From NCBI RefSeq assembly GCF_007785815.1, contig NZ_VNIM01000023.1:1-48530 (forward strand): a stretch of DNA of 48,530 bases. Direction: 5' to 3'. Numbering within the stretch: position 1 is the first letter of the stretch; every line of letters starts with the position of its first letter. Origin of the DNA: Alterirhizorhabdus solaris (lineage in GTDB: Bacteria > Pseudomonadota > Alphaproteobacteria > Sphingomonadales > Sphingomonadaceae). This document shows positions 7,677 through 15,711 of the stretch, in pieces. Position numbers and translations under genes: made by a program. Under the pieces are notes generated by a model. The model was not told the origin of the DNA and did no database searches. It saw only the letters and a program-made list of their open reading frames with translations.

Positions 7677-10190
7677 CTATCCTTCGATCCTGGAAAAGTC
7701 CGCGACATTGTGCATCGCAGCACGAATGCGATCAAGCAAGGCGAGCCGGCTGGCGCGCTTGTCCTGATCCGGGTCGTTTACGATTACGGCCGTAAAGAAA
7801 GCGTCGATCGGCCCGCGCAACGTGGCGAGCGCCGCCATCGCGCCCGCGAAGTTCTCACGCTCCACCGCCGCCGCCGCGTCCGGCCCGGCGCGATCGAGCG
7901 CGGCGATCAGCGCGGCTTCGGCCGGCTCGGGGGTGTAGGCGGGGGCATCGGCGGCCGCATCCAGCGCCGCGATCGTGGCGGCGACATCCGCATCCTCGAC
8001 TTGGCTGAGCGGGTCTTCCTCACCGGTCTGCGCGATGCCCTGTTCGGCCGGGCCGGAAAGGATCGCGGGCGTGCCCGTCCACCCTTCCTTCCTCAGGATG
8101 TTGGCGGCGCGCTTGTACCCGGCAAGCAGGTTCGCCCCGTCCTCGGTCGCAACGAACGCTTGCAACGCATGAACACGGGCGAGCAGGCGGACGAGATCAT
8201 CCTCGCCGCCGAGCGCGAACACCGCGTCGATCAGATCGTGACGGACGCCGGCCTCGCGCTGCTGGACCTTGAGGCGGTCGGCGAAGAAGTCGAGTGCCTT
8301 CGGAGGTGCTTCCCGAATGCGTTCGCCACCGGTCTGCAAAAACTCAAACACCCGATCGGTTTCGGGTTTCATAACGACCGTGAATTCACCCAAGGCCTCA
8401 GCCATTATCGACATTCGACGATTGAATTCTGCTTCAGGCAAATTCCGGTCAGGCTGCACCTCCAGAATTTTTTGCAAGTACAGTGCATAATTGGTGTCGT
8501 TTAAAGCCGTACGACTCATTACACTATCGATAACAAGCGCTGCTGCTCGCCTAATCAAGGAGGCAAGCCGTATCCGCAGTCCGTTTTGCTGAATCGATAG
8601 CAAGATACCGAGAGCAGCACGTCTCAGGGCGTAAGGATCGCGTGAGCCTGAAGGAAACTCTCGCGCGGTAAAAAACGCGGCAAGCGTATCCAGCTTGTCC
8701 GCCAAACTCACCGCCACCGTCACCGGCGCGGTCGGCACCTCGTCGCCCTGCCCCACGGGCGTGTAGTGATCGCGGATCGCGTCGGCCACCGCATCGGGCA
8801 GCCCCTCGGCGCGGGCGTAATAGCCGCCCATCACGCCCTGCAACTCGGGGAACTCGCCGACCATGCCGGTGACGAGATCTGCCTTGCACAGCCGCGCGGC
8901 ATCTTCCGCCATCTGCGCGAGCGTGGCGCGGTCATCCCCTTCCCCGAGCGAAGTCGAGGGGCCGGCGGCGTCGGGCGAAGACGGGACGCGGGGCTTCTCG
9001 GCTGCGCTCGAAGGCGTGTCTCGACTGCGCTCGACATAAGGGGGCGTGGTCGCGCCGACGATCCCCTCCTCCACCAGCCAGCGCGCCAGCTTCGCCACGC
9101 GCGCCACCTTGTCGGCCACGGTGCCGAGCTTTTCGTGGAACACGATCCGATCCAGCTTGCCCGCCCATTCGGCGAGCGGCACCTTCAGATCCTGCTCCCA
9201 GAAGAACTTCGCGTCGGATAGTCGCGCCGCCAGCACCTTGCGGTTGCCCGCCACGATGCCCGCGCCGCCGTCGTTCGCCTCGATGTTGGCGGTGCAGATG
9301 AACGCGGGGGCCAGCGCGCCGCCCGCATCGGTCAGCGCGAAATATTTCTGGTTGGTCCGCATCGTCAGCTGGATCACCTCGCGCGGCACGGCGAGGAAGG
9401 CGGGGTCGAAGGTGCCCAGCAGCGGCACGGGCCATTCGGTCAGCCCGGCATTCTCCGCCACCAGCCCCTCGTCCGGCACCACCGTCAGCCCCGCCGCCGC
9501 AGCCGCCTTGGCAGCACCCCCGGCGATGATCGCACGCCGCTCGGCCGCGTCGAGGATCACGTGGGCGGCGCGCAGCTTGAAGGCATAGTCGTCGGCGTTG
9601 CCGATCGTGATCGGGCCGGGGTGGTGGAAACGGTGGCCGAGCGTGGCGGTGCCGCTGGAGATGCCGTCGATCTCGAACGGGACCAGATCGTCGCCCAGCA
9701 GCGCCACGATGCCCTGCAACGGCCGCACCCAGCGCAGGGACGCGGTGCTGGCCGAGGCCGTGCCCCAGCGCATCGACTTGGGCCACGGGAAGGCGCGCAC
9801 GATGGCGGGCACGGCGGCGGCCAGCACCTCGGCGGTGGCGCGGCCGGGGCGGCTCGTCACCGCGAACAGGATCATGTTGCCCTTGGCATCGGGGCGCTCG
9901 ACCAGCTGCTCGCGGGTCAGCCCGGTCTTGCCGAGGAAGCCGGCGAGCGCCTGCGCCGGCGCATCGGCGCGCGGCCCCTTAACCTCCTCGGAAACGGCCT
10001 CGGTCGCCAGCGGCAGCCCCCGCGCGATCAGCGCGAGGCGGCGCGGGGTGGCGTGGCTCTCGAGGCCGGTAGCGACGAGGCCGGCCTTCGCGATCTCGGC
10101 GGCGAAAAGACGGGCGAGGTCGGCGGCCGCCTTCTCCTGCATCCGCGCGGGGATTTCCTCGGAGAGCAGTTCGAGCAGGAAGTCGGCCAT
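7677..10190 (-). CDS. glyS: Glycine-tRNA ligase beta subunit
   Basis: 837 aa, longer than the usual 690-770 aa. With GlyQ it forms the alpha2beta2 enzyme that charges tRNA-Gly; the beta subunit binds tRNA. Family sequence is clear at the start (MADFLLELLSEEIPARMQ), middle (GEFPELQGVMGGYYARAEG) and C-terminus (FFADRLKVQQREAGVRHDLI, ATEDGANLLAGYKRAANIL). Two oddities lie inside the intact frame: a repeat-derived insert at about residues 385-418 (bases 8935-9040) and an AT-rich patch at about residues 500-620 (bases 8340-8690). ATG 10190 follows the glyQ stop by 2 bases; the open frame extends further upstream but overlaps glyQ. Confidence 0.95.
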   Translation of the reverse strand: MADFLLELLSEEIPARMQEKAAADLARLFAAEIAKAGLVATGLESHATPRRLALIARGLPLATEAVSEEVKGPRADAPAQALAGFLGKTGLTREQLVERPDAKGNMILFAVTSRPGRATAEVLAAAVPAIVRAFPWPKSMRWGTASASTASLRWVRPLQGIVALLGDDLVPFEIDGISSGTATLGHRFHHPGPITIGNADDYAFKLRAAHVILDAAERRAIIAGGAAKAAAAAGLTVVPDEGLVAENAGLTEWPVPLLGTFDPAFLAVPREVIQLTMRTNQKYFALTDAGGALAPAFICTANIEANDGGAGIVAGNRKVLAARLSDAKFFWEQDLKVPLAEWAGKLDRIVFHEKLGTVADKVARVAKLARWLVEEGIVGATTPPYVERSRDTPSSAAEKPRVPSSPDAAGPSTSLGEGDDRATLAQMAEDAARLCKADLVTGMVGEFPELQGVMGGYYARAEGLPDAVADAIRDHYTPVGQGDEVPTAPVTVAVSLADKLDTLAAFFTAREFPSGSRDPYALRRAALGILLSIQQNGLRIRLASLIRRAAALVIDSVMSRTALNDTNYALYLQKILEVQPDRNLPEAEFNRRMSIMAEALGEFTVVMKPETDRVFEFLQTGGERIREAPPKALDFFADRLKVQQREAGVRHDLIDAVFALGGEDDLVRLLARVHALQAFVATEDGANLLAGYKRAANILRKEGWTGTPAILSGPAEQGIAQTGEEDPLSQVEDADVAATIAALDAAADAPAYTPEPAEAALIAALDRAGPDAAAAVERENFAGAMAALATLRGPIDAFFTAVIVNDPDQDKRASRLALLDRIRAAMHNVADFSRIEG
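8942..9035. repeat. REP-like palindromic repeat inserted in frame in glyS
   Basis: Three copies of a 14-base core close to CTCGACTTCGCTCG occur within 90 bases: minus strand 8945-8958, plus strand 8997-9010 (12/14 match) and plus strand 9020-9033 (13/14). The first is inverted relative to the others, so the RNA can fold into long imperfect hairpins. It encodes a serine/proline/arginine-rich stretch (ERSRDTPSSAAEKPR) without breaking the frame. The design recalls intergenic palindromic repeats of sphingomonads and Rickettsia palindromic elements that land inside genes. Confidence 0.7.
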
Positions 10191-10192
10191 CG

Positions 10193-11071
10193 TCAGGCCT
10201 CCCAGCCGTTGTGCGTCATCCATGCGGCGCAGGCGCCCTTCGCCAGCTCGCGCACGCGACCGATATAGGCCTGCCGCTCCGCCACCGAGATCACGCCCCG
10301 CGCCTGCAACGTGTTGAAGACGTGGCTCGCCTTGATCGCCTGGTCGTAGGCCGGCAGCGGCAGCGGCTTTTCGCGATCGAGCAGGGCGCGGCACTCGTCG
10401 GCTGCCATGGCGAACTGTTTGAACAGCGTGTCGGTATTGGCGGCCTCGAAATTATACGCACTGAACTGGCGCTCGTTTTCGAGGAACACGTCGCCGTAGG
10501 TCACGCCCGCGTCGTTGAAGGCGAGGTCGTACACCCGGTCCACGCCCTGGATGTACATCGCCAGCCGCTCCAGCCCGTAGGTCAGTTCGCCCGCCACCGG
10601 CTTGCAGTCGAACCCGCCGACCTGCTGGAAATAGGTGAACTGCGTCACCTCCATGCCGTCGCACCACACCTCCCAGCCCAGGCCCCAGGCGCCCAGCGTC
10701 GGGCTTTCCCAGTCGTCCTCGACGAAGCGGATGTCGTGTTGCAGCGGATCGATGCCGATCGCCGCCAGCGAACCGAGGTAGAGGTTCTGGATATCGGTCG
10801 GGGCGGGCTTCAGGATCACCTGATACTGGTAATAATGGCCGAGCCGGTTGGGGTTCTCGCCATAGCGGCCGTCGGTGGGCCGGCGGCTGGGCTGGACGTA
10901 GGCGGCCTTCCACGGCTGCGGCCCCAGCGCGCGCAGGGTGGTGGCCGGGTGGAAGGTGCCGGCGCCCATCTCCATGTCGTAGGGCTGGAGGATCACGCAG
11001 CCTTGCGCGCTCCAGTAATCGTGCAGCGTGAGGATCAGCTTCTGGAAGCTGAGCGGCTTTTCGGCGCCCAA
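10193..11071 (-). CDS. glyQ: Glycine-tRNA ligase alpha subunit
   Basis: 292 aa, standard length. It is the catalytic class II subunit that makes glycyl-adenylate. Clear signatures: [82 protein letters not shown] and [17 protein letters not shown]. The start is TTG at 11071 with a GAAGGG ribosome binding site a few bases upstream; the next in-frame ATG would remove conserved residues. The TTG start may limit expression. First gene of the glyQ-glyS-ppdK unit; it is divergent from the GumN-like gene, with promoters expected in 11072-11184. Confidence 0.97.
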   Translation of the reverse strand: MGAEKPLSFQKLILTLHDYWSAQGCVILQPYDMEMGAGTFHPATTLRALGPQPWKAAYVQPSRRPTDGRYGENPNRLGHYYQYQVILKPAPTDIQNLYLGSLAAIGIDPLQHDIRFVEDDWESPTLGAWGLGWEVWCDGMEVTQFTYFQQVGGFDCKPVAGELTYGLERLAMYIQGVDRVYDLAFNDAGVTYGDVFLENERQFSAYNFEAANTDTLFKQFAMAADECRALLDREKPLPLPAYDQAIKASHVFNTLQARGVISVAERQAYIGRVRELAKGACAAWMTHNGWEA

Positions 11072-11184
11072 GACGATAGACCCTTCGCAAATGCAGCGGA
11101 ACGCGCCCGCGTTAGGCGCAACCCCGCGATCCGGTCAAGCCGAACGCCCTTTCGCAGGGCGAGCCGAGCGGGTAGCAGCGGGGG

Positions 11185-12087
11185 ATGCGCCGCTTCCCTC
11201 TGCTCACTGGCCCCCTGCTCGCCGCCCTGTTGCTCGCCGCCTGCGCGCCCGCCCCGGCCCCGCCGCCGCAAGCGGCCGCCGTGGCACGCCCGGCGGTGTG
11301 GAAGCTGGCGGATGCGGACACGACGATTTACCTGTTCGGCACCATCCATGTGCTGCCCACCGGCTATGCGTGGCAGAACGGCCCGGTGCGCGACGCGGTC
11401 GGGCAGGCGCAGGGGCTGGTGCTGGAAACGCTGGTCGGCCCCGATCCCGCCGCCGTCTCCCGCACGATGCTGGCGATGGGCCGCGCGCCCGGCTTGCCGC
11501 CGCTGCTGGACCGCGTGCCGGCGGACAAGCGCGCCGCCATCGCAGCGCTGATCGCGCGCAGCGGCCTGCCGCTTTCGCTGCTGGACGGAATGAAGACATG
11601 GGCGGCGGCGCTGCTGCTCGTCGGCACCACGCTCACCGACATGAAGCTGGTGGCGGGCGAAGGCGTGGAGCCGCAGCTCGAGGCGGCGTTCCGCGCCCGG
11701 TCATTGCCGGTGGAGGGGCTGGAGACGCCGGCCGAACAGCTCGGCTTCTTCGATACGCTGCCGGAAACCGCGCAGCGCGATTTCCTCGCCACGCTGGCGG
11801 ACGACGGCGCGACCGCGCGCAAGGATTACGACGCGATGCTGGCGGCATGGAGCCGGGGCGACGCCAAGGCCATCGCCGCCACCTTCGACGAAGAGCTGAA
11901 GGAGAGCGCCGCGTTGCGCGAAACCCTGCTGGTGCGCCGCAACGCCCGCTGGGCGAAATGGCTGGAGGCGCGGCTGGCCCGCCCCGGCACTGTGCTGGTG
12001 GCGATGGGCGCCGGCCACCTGACGGGGCGGGATTCGGTGCAGGACGTACTGAAGAAGGACGGGTTGAAGGTGGTGCGGCTGCGCTGA
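11185..12087 (+). CDS. TraB/GumN family lipoprotein
   Basis: 300 aa. The N-terminus is a lipoprotein signal: MRRFPLLTG, hydrophobic run, then LAAC with lipidated Cys20. A proline/alanine linker leads to the TraB/GumN domain, recognised by TTIYLFGTIHVLP near residue 46, then LLDGMKTWAAALLL, GVEPQLEAAFRARSLPVEGLET and the C-terminal LVAMGAGHLTGRDSV. Related domains (Tiki/PrgY/GumN) are metal-dependent proteases or exopolysaccharide-linked proteins; the GTIHV and GAGHL histidines would be metal ligands. The substrate here is unknown. It converges with the TlpA-like gene with 10 bases between. Confidence 0.88.
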   Translation: MRRFPLLTGPLLAALLLAACAPAPAPPPQAAAVARPAVWKLADADTTIYLFGTIHVLPTGYAWQNGPVRDAVGQAQGLVLETLVGPDPAAVSRTMLAMGRAPGLPPLLDRVPADKRAAIAALIARSGLPLSLLDGMKTWAAALLLVGTTLTDMKLVAGEGVEPQLEAAFRARSLPVEGLETPAEQLGFFDTLPETAQRDFLATLADDGATARKDYDAMLAAWSRGDAKAIAATFDEELKESAALRETLLVRRNARWAKWLEARLARPGTVLVAMGAGHLTGRDSVQDVLKKDGLKVVRLR

Positions 12088-12097
12088 CGGGGGCGGA

Positions 12098-12610
12098 TCA
12101 GCGCGCGGCGATCGCCGCAGGCGCCGGTTCACGCAGCAGCGGCACGAGCAGATCGTTCAGGTCGTCGAGCGTGAACGCGGCGGCCCTGGCGTATCGCAGG
12201 ATGCCGTTGCGATCGATGATGTAGTTGGTCGGCACCGCGCCCAGGATGGCGTACGGCCCCTTCAGCCGGCGTACCATCGGGAAGCTCACGGCGGCGGCCA
12301 GCGGTTTCAGCCTGCTCACGGGGGCCGAATCCTCGGTCGTCACCGCGATCACGCTCAGGCCGGCATCCTTTTGCAGACGGTGGTAGCCGTCGAGCAACGG
12401 CAGCTCCACCTTGCACGGCCCGCACCACGTCGCCCAGAAATTGAGGAGCACGACCCGGCCGCGCAGGCTGGCAAGCGAAATGGTGGCACCGTCGAACGTC
12501 TGCACGCTGAAATCGGGCGCCGGCTCGCCGATGCGCGGCTTCGCGTTCAGGACGGTCGGCGTGGCGCAGGCGATCAGCATCGCTGCGATGGCGATCATGG
12601 CTGGCTTCAT
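12098..12610 (-). CDS. TlpA-type thioredoxin-fold disulfide reductase, membrane-anchored
   Basis: 170 aa. Hydrophobic N-terminus with LIAC at residues 12-15, a plausible lipobox, so the protein is probably anchored in the envelope facing the periplasm. The AhpC/TSA-Redoxin type domain starts GEPAPDFSVQTFDG and carries the active site FWATWCGPCK (Cys63, Cys66), then the cis-proline region AVPTNYIIDRNG. Such proteins reduce disulfides, for example in cytochrome c maturation. ATG 12610 was chosen over an upstream in-frame start because of the signal sequence and a G-rich binding site before it. Confidence 0.9.
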   Translation of the reverse strand: MKPAMIAIAAMLIACATPTVLNAKPRIGEPAPDFSVQTFDGATISLASLRGRVVLLNFWATWCGPCKVELPLLDGYHRLQKDAGLSVIAVTTEDSAPVSRLKPLAAAVSFPMVRRLKGPYAILGAVPTNYIIDRNGILRYARAAAFTLDDLNDLLVPLLREPAPAAIAAR

Positions 12611-12678
12611 GGTCCGGTCCCCCCGGGACGAGGGGATGGCCACCACCGTCGCCCAGCGTCAACCTGCTTTGACTTTCT

Positions 12679-12707
12679 TTGACTTGGCTACCTCCTTCCG
12701 TTAAGGG
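12679..12707 (+). promoter_or_regulatory. Candidate rplY promoter
   Basis: TTGACT at 12679-12684, a 17-base spacer, and a weak -10 TAAGGG at 12702-12707. A second TTGACT starts exactly 10 bases earlier (12669), giving a helical-phase direct repeat. The -10 match is poor, so this is tentative. Confidence 0.35.
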
Positions 12708-12777
12708 CGCCGGCTCGCGCTCCGGTCATCCCTGGAGGCGGTGCGCGTGTTTCAACCAAGCGAACTGGAGACATGAT

Positions 12778-13407
12778 ATGAGCGACGTGCTCACCCTGTC
12801 GGCCGAGACGCGCGAACGGGCAGGCAAGGGAGCCTCCCGTGCCATGCGTCGTGAAGGCCGCGTCCCCGCCGTAATCTACGGCAACAAGCAGGAACCGCTC
12901 TCGATTCACCTCGAGGAAAAGGTGCTGATGAAGATGCTCCTGACCGGGCATTTCATGAACAGCGTCGTGATGATCGACGCAAACGGCCAATCCTTGCGGA
13001 CCCTGCCCAAGGACGTCCAGTTCCACCCCGTCACCGATCGCCCGCTGCATGTGGATTTCCTGCGCATCGGCGAGCACAGCAAGGTGCACGTCAACGTGCC
13101 CGTGGTGTTCACCGACGAGGAGGCCTCGCCCGGAATCAAGCGCGGCGCGGTGCTCAACATCGTGCAGCATGAGCTGGAACTGATCGTCGACGCCGCCGAG
13201 ATTCCCGAGCAGATCGAGATCTCGCTGGCCGGGCTGGATGTGGGCGCCACCGTCCACATCTCCGACGTCGCGCTGCCCAAGGGCGCCGAGGCCGCGATCA
13301 CCGACCGCGATTTCACGATCGCCACGATCGTCGCACCGTCCGCGCTGCTGAGCGCTGCCGACGCGGCCGAAGATGCCGCGGCCGAAGCCGCCGCTTCCGA
13401 AAGCTGA
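12778..13407 (+). CDS. rplY: 50S ribosomal protein L25/general stress protein Ctc
   Basis: 209 aa, the long (Ctc/TL5) form. It binds 5S rRNA in the large subunit. The N-terminal L25 domain has [26 protein letters not shown] and [17 protein letters not shown]; a C-terminal beta domain ([29 protein letters not shown]) follows, with an alanine/glutamate-rich tail. GGAG (12767-12770) precedes ATG 12778. It is followed by pth, the usual alphaproteobacterial order, with a strong hairpin in between. Confidence 0.96.
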   Translation: MSDVLTLSAETRERAGKGASRAMRREGRVPAVIYGNKQEPLSIHLEEKVLMKMLLTGHFMNSVVMIDANGQSLRTLPKDVQFHPVTDRPLHVDFLRIGEHSKVHVNVPVVFTDEEASPGIKRGAVLNIVQHELELIVDAAEIPEQIEISLAGLDVGATVHISDVALPKGAEAAITDRDFTIATIVAPSALLSAADAAEDAAAEAAASES

Positions 13408-13416
13408 TGACCCTGC

Positions 13417-13446
13417 CCGCCGCCCCGGTTTCGGCCGGGGCGGCGG
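13417..13446 (+). terminator. Strong hairpin between rplY and pth
   Basis: A 12-bp perfect stem (13417-13428 with 13435-13446) rich in G and C with a 6-base TTTCGG loop. There is no T tract after it. It may attenuate or stabilise the rplY-pth transcript rather than stop it fully, since pth starts only 15 bases later. Confidence 0.55.
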
Positions 13447-13461
13447 TGCGGCCAATGTACC

Positions 13462-14031
13462 ATGCAGATCTGGGTCGGCCTCGGTAATCCCGGCGCGCAA
13501 TATGCGCTCAACCGGCACAATGTCGGCTTCATGGCGGTGGACGCCATCGCCGAGATCCATGGCTTCGATCCGTGGAAGAAGGCGTTCCAGGGATGGAGCG
13601 CGATGGGCCGGATCGGCCCCCAGCGGATATTGCTGCTGAAACCCGCCACCTTCATGAACGAGAGCGGCCGCGCCGTCGGAGATGCGCTGCGTTTCTACAA
13701 AGGCGATGTCGGCGACGTCACGGCCTTCCACGACGAACTCGACCTGGCGCCGTTCAAGGTGAAGGTGAAGACGGGCGGCGGCACCGCCGGTCACAACGGC
13801 CTGCGTTCGACCGAGGCCCATGTCGGCAACGCCTACCGCCGCGTCCGGCTCGGCATCGGCCATCCCGGTCACAAGGACCGGGTGACCGGCCATGTGCTGG
13901 GCAACTATGCCAAATCCGAGATGGACCCGCTGGCCGACATGCTTGGCGGGGTCGCTGCCGAAGCGGAGCGGCTGGCGGCTGGCGACGACGCGCGCTTCAT
14001 GAACGAGGTGGCATTGCGCCAGCAGCCATAA
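13462..14031 (+). CDS. pth: Peptidyl-tRNA hydrolase
   Basis: 189 aa, standard length. It releases tRNA from stalled peptidyl-tRNA by ester hydrolysis in the cytoplasm. Catalytic His19 lies in ALNRHNVGF and Asp91 in FHDELDL; the KPATFMNESGRAV and GGGTAGHNGLRS motifs form the substrate site. It starts at the ATG 54 bases after rplY. The TAA stop (14029-14031) overlaps the ATA that occupies the start position of the following VOC-like pseudogene. Confidence 0.97.
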   Translation: MQIWVGLGNPGAQYALNRHNVGFMAVDAIAEIHGFDPWKKAFQGWSAMGRIGPQRILLLKPATFMNESGRAVGDALRFYKGDVGDVTAFHDELDLAPFKVKVKTGGGTAGHNGLRSTEAHVGNAYRRVRLGIGHPGHKDRVTGHVLGNYAKSEMDPLADMLGGVAAEAERLAAGDDARFMNEVALRQQP

Positions 14032-14413
14032 GGCTCAATCAGGTCACGGTCGGCTGTCTCGACTATGATGCGTCATGCGCCTTCTACACCGCGCTCGGCC
14101 TGCGGCGCATCGTCGACAGCCCGCCCCGCTATGCGCGTTTCGAGACGCCGACCGGCAAAACCTTCTCGATCCACACGGTCGAGCGGGTCGTGTCCTCGAC
14201 CCTGATCTATTTCGAATGCGACGATCTCGACGATCGGGTGGCCGCACTGAAACAAGCCGGCATCACATTCACGCACGACGTCCGGAACGAACGTTGGCTA
14301 TGGCGCGAGGCCCGGCTGGTCGACCCGCCGGGAACGAGATCTGCCTGTATCATGCAGGCGAAAACCGCCGCTTCCCCCTTTGGCGGGTGGAAAGCGGCGG
14401 CTCGACGATCTGA
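14028..14413 (+). pseudogene. VOC (glyoxalase/bleomycin-resistance fold) family protein, start lost and frameshifted
   Basis: The first frame reads RLNQVTVGCLDYDASCAFYTALGLRRI...YFECDDLDDRVAALKQAGITF, a typical VOC domain. At about 14324-14333 the homology moves to another frame, which reads GNEICLYHAGENRRFPLWRVESGG and ends at TGA 14413. Restoring one C in the CCC run at 14324-14326 would give the classical DPAGN motif. The expected start ATG overlapping the pth stop is ATA (14028-14030): one G-to-A change would turn ATGA into ATAA, keeping the pth stop but removing this start. No other in-frame start lies nearby. Two independent lesions argue for a real pseudogene. Confidence 0.75.
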
Positions 14414-14414
14414 C

Positions 14415-14606
14415 CTAGCTGAAGTTCTTCGGCAGCCCGAAATCGACCTGACCGCCCTGCGCCCCGGCGCCGCCCTGATGGCTCGCATCGCCGTCATCGG
14501 TGGCCAGCTGGCGGGCCTTGCGGCGGGCGGCCTCCTCGGGGGTGAGCGGCGTGGTGCGGCCCAGTTCTGCTTCCTGATCGGTATCGCCGCCGGGTTGGGT
14601 GGTCAT
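14415..14606 (-). CDS. Small hydrophilic protein, probable stress-regulated
   Basis: 63 aa, starting MTTQPGGDTDQEAELGRTT. A central acidic/basic helix (TPEEAARRKARQLATD) is flanked by Gly/Gln/Asp-rich disordered ends. No signal peptide or membrane segment. A GAAGGAGAG ribosome binding site precedes ATG 14606. A promoter with a perfect GGAAC-N16-CGTT match sits 28 bases upstream of the start. The stop lies one base beyond the end of the convergent VOC pseudogene. Function unknown; disorder and promoter type suggest a stress-response protein. Confidence 0.75.
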   Translation of the reverse strand: MTTQPGGDTDQEAELGRTTPLTPEEAARRKARQLATDDGDASHQGGAGAQGGQVDFGLPKNFS

Positions 14607-14634
14607 GCTGGCTCTCCTTCGGGTGTGGGGATTG

Positions 14635-14659
14635 AACGAAGCCCCGTCCACCCCGTTCC
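14635..14659 (-). promoter_or_regulatory. EcfG-type general stress promoter for the 63 aa gene
   Basis: On the minus strand: GGAAC (14659-14655), 16-base spacer, CGTT (14638-14635). This matches exactly the GGAAC-N16/17-CGTT consensus of EcfG sigma factors known from Sphingomonas and Methylobacterium. The -10 element ends 28 bases before ATG 14606. Confidence 0.7.
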
Positions 14660-14742
14660 CTGACCCGACCCGACCCGCTGGCGTCCCGTCGCTCCCCGGC
14701 CTATCGCGCGGACGCCCGCTTATGCCGTCGCCGAGGATGAAG

Positions 14743-15345
14743 ATGCCCAGCCGCTCCCTGTTCGCCACACGCCTGTACGAGGACCGGATCGACGATCCCG
14801 CCTTCCTCGCCGAACTGGAGGAGGCCTGCCGCGACATCGCCGCCGAGGATCGCGCGGGGCGCGCATGGTCCAGGCAGCACGGCTATCGCGGCTACACCAG
14901 CTATGCCTCGCTGGCCGATCTGCCACAGCGCGATCCGCGCTTCGCCGAACTGGTCCGCCGGCTTGGCGCGCACGTCGCCCGCTTCGTGGTCGATTGCGCG
15001 TTCGATCTGGGCGGGCGCAAGCCGAAGCTGGACAGCCTGTGGGTGAACCTGCTGAAACCGGGTGGTGCCCATTCGGGGCATATCCACCCGCACAGCATCG
15101 TTTCCGGCACGTTTTACGTGGCGATCCCGCCGGGCGCGGGGGCGTTGCGGGTGGAGGACCCCCGCCTGCCGCTGATGATGGCCGCCCCCAAGCTGCGCGC
15201 CGATGCCCCGGCCGACCAGCAGCGCTTCGTCAGCGTCGCGCCGCAGCCGGGCACCGTGCTGCTGTGGGAAAGCTGGCTGCGCCACGAGGTGATCGCGGGC
15301 GCCGGCAGGGAGGAGCGGATCAGCGTGAGCTTCAACTACCGCTGA
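14743..15345 (+). CDS. Putative 2-oxoglutarate/Fe(II)-dependent oxygenase (TIGR02466-like)
   Basis: 200 aa. The sequence from SLWVNLLKPGGAHSGHIHPHSIVSGTFYVAIPPGAGALRVEDPR to PQPGTVLLWESWLRHEV...RISVSFNYR matches the layout of the double-stranded beta-helix hydroxylases annotated as TIGR02466. The HIHPH histidines, the distal His in WLRHEV and a C-terminal Arg are candidate iron and 2-oxoglutarate ligands. The substrate is unknown. ATG 14743 was chosen because GAGG (14733-14736) lies 6 bases upstream; ATG 14722 and 14737 are in-frame alternatives. It converges on the 78 aa gene with one base between. Confidence 0.8.
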   Translation: MPSRSLFATRLYEDRIDDPAFLAELEEACRDIAAEDRAGRAWSRQHGYRGYTSYASLADLPQRDPRFAELVRRLGAHVARFVVDCAFDLGGRKPKLDSLWVNLLKPGGAHSGHIHPHSIVSGTFYVAIPPGAGALRVEDPRLPLMMAAPKLRADAPADQQRFVSVAPQPGTVLLWESWLRHEVIAGAGREERISVSFNYR

Positions 15346-15346
15346 G

Positions 15347-15583
15347 TTACCTGCCGGTTGCCTTGCCGCCGGGTGCCTTGTCGCCGCCTGCCGGCTTCGC
15401 GCCCCCCTGCTTTGCGTCCCCCTGCTTTGCACCCTCCTGCTTTGACTTGTGCGCGGCGATCTGTTCGTCGATCTCGCGGATGCGCTGGCGCTGCGGCGTA
15501 TCGTGCGGCAGCCCCTTCAGCCGCGCCTCGGCCCACAGCTTCGTCCGCTCCGATTGCAGCGCCTTGAGGTAAAGGTCGGCCAT
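15347..15583 (-). CDS. Small hydrophilic protein with Lys/Gln/Gly repeats
   Basis: 78 aa. The N-terminal half is a likely helix (MADLYLKALQSERTKLWAEARLK, then QRQRIREIDEQIAAHKSK). The C-terminal half is low complexity, built on three AKQGD/AKQGG/AKPAG units, and is basic and probably disordered. A GGGAGAC ribosome binding site precedes ATG 15583. It is divergent from ychF, 128 bases apart. Family not recognised; the basic disordered tail could contact nucleic acid, but that is speculation. Confidence 0.65.
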   Translation of the reverse strand: MADLYLKALQSERTKLWAEARLKGLPHDTPQRQRIREIDEQIAAHKSKQEGAKQGDAKQGGAKPAGGDKAPGGKATGR

Positions 15584-15711
15584 GTCGTCTCCCTGTCTGG
15601 CCGCCTGCCCTATCGCCTGACGTGGCCCTGCGCCACCGGCGCGTGCGGCTGGCATCGCGGCGGCTTTCGGCCTATCGGGGCCGATCTATCAGATCACGGG
15701 ATTTACAAGCG

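Noticed and set aside
5103-8504. 1133-codon open frame antisense to ppdK and glyS
   Set aside because: Composition is His/Arg/Leu-rich with no family signal, and it is a by-product of high-GC codons in ppdK and glyS on the other strand.
14324-14333. VOC frameshift as a simple homopolymer sequencing error
   Set aside because: Possible on its own, but the separate loss of the start codon makes true decay more likely; kept as a finding with a read-level check.
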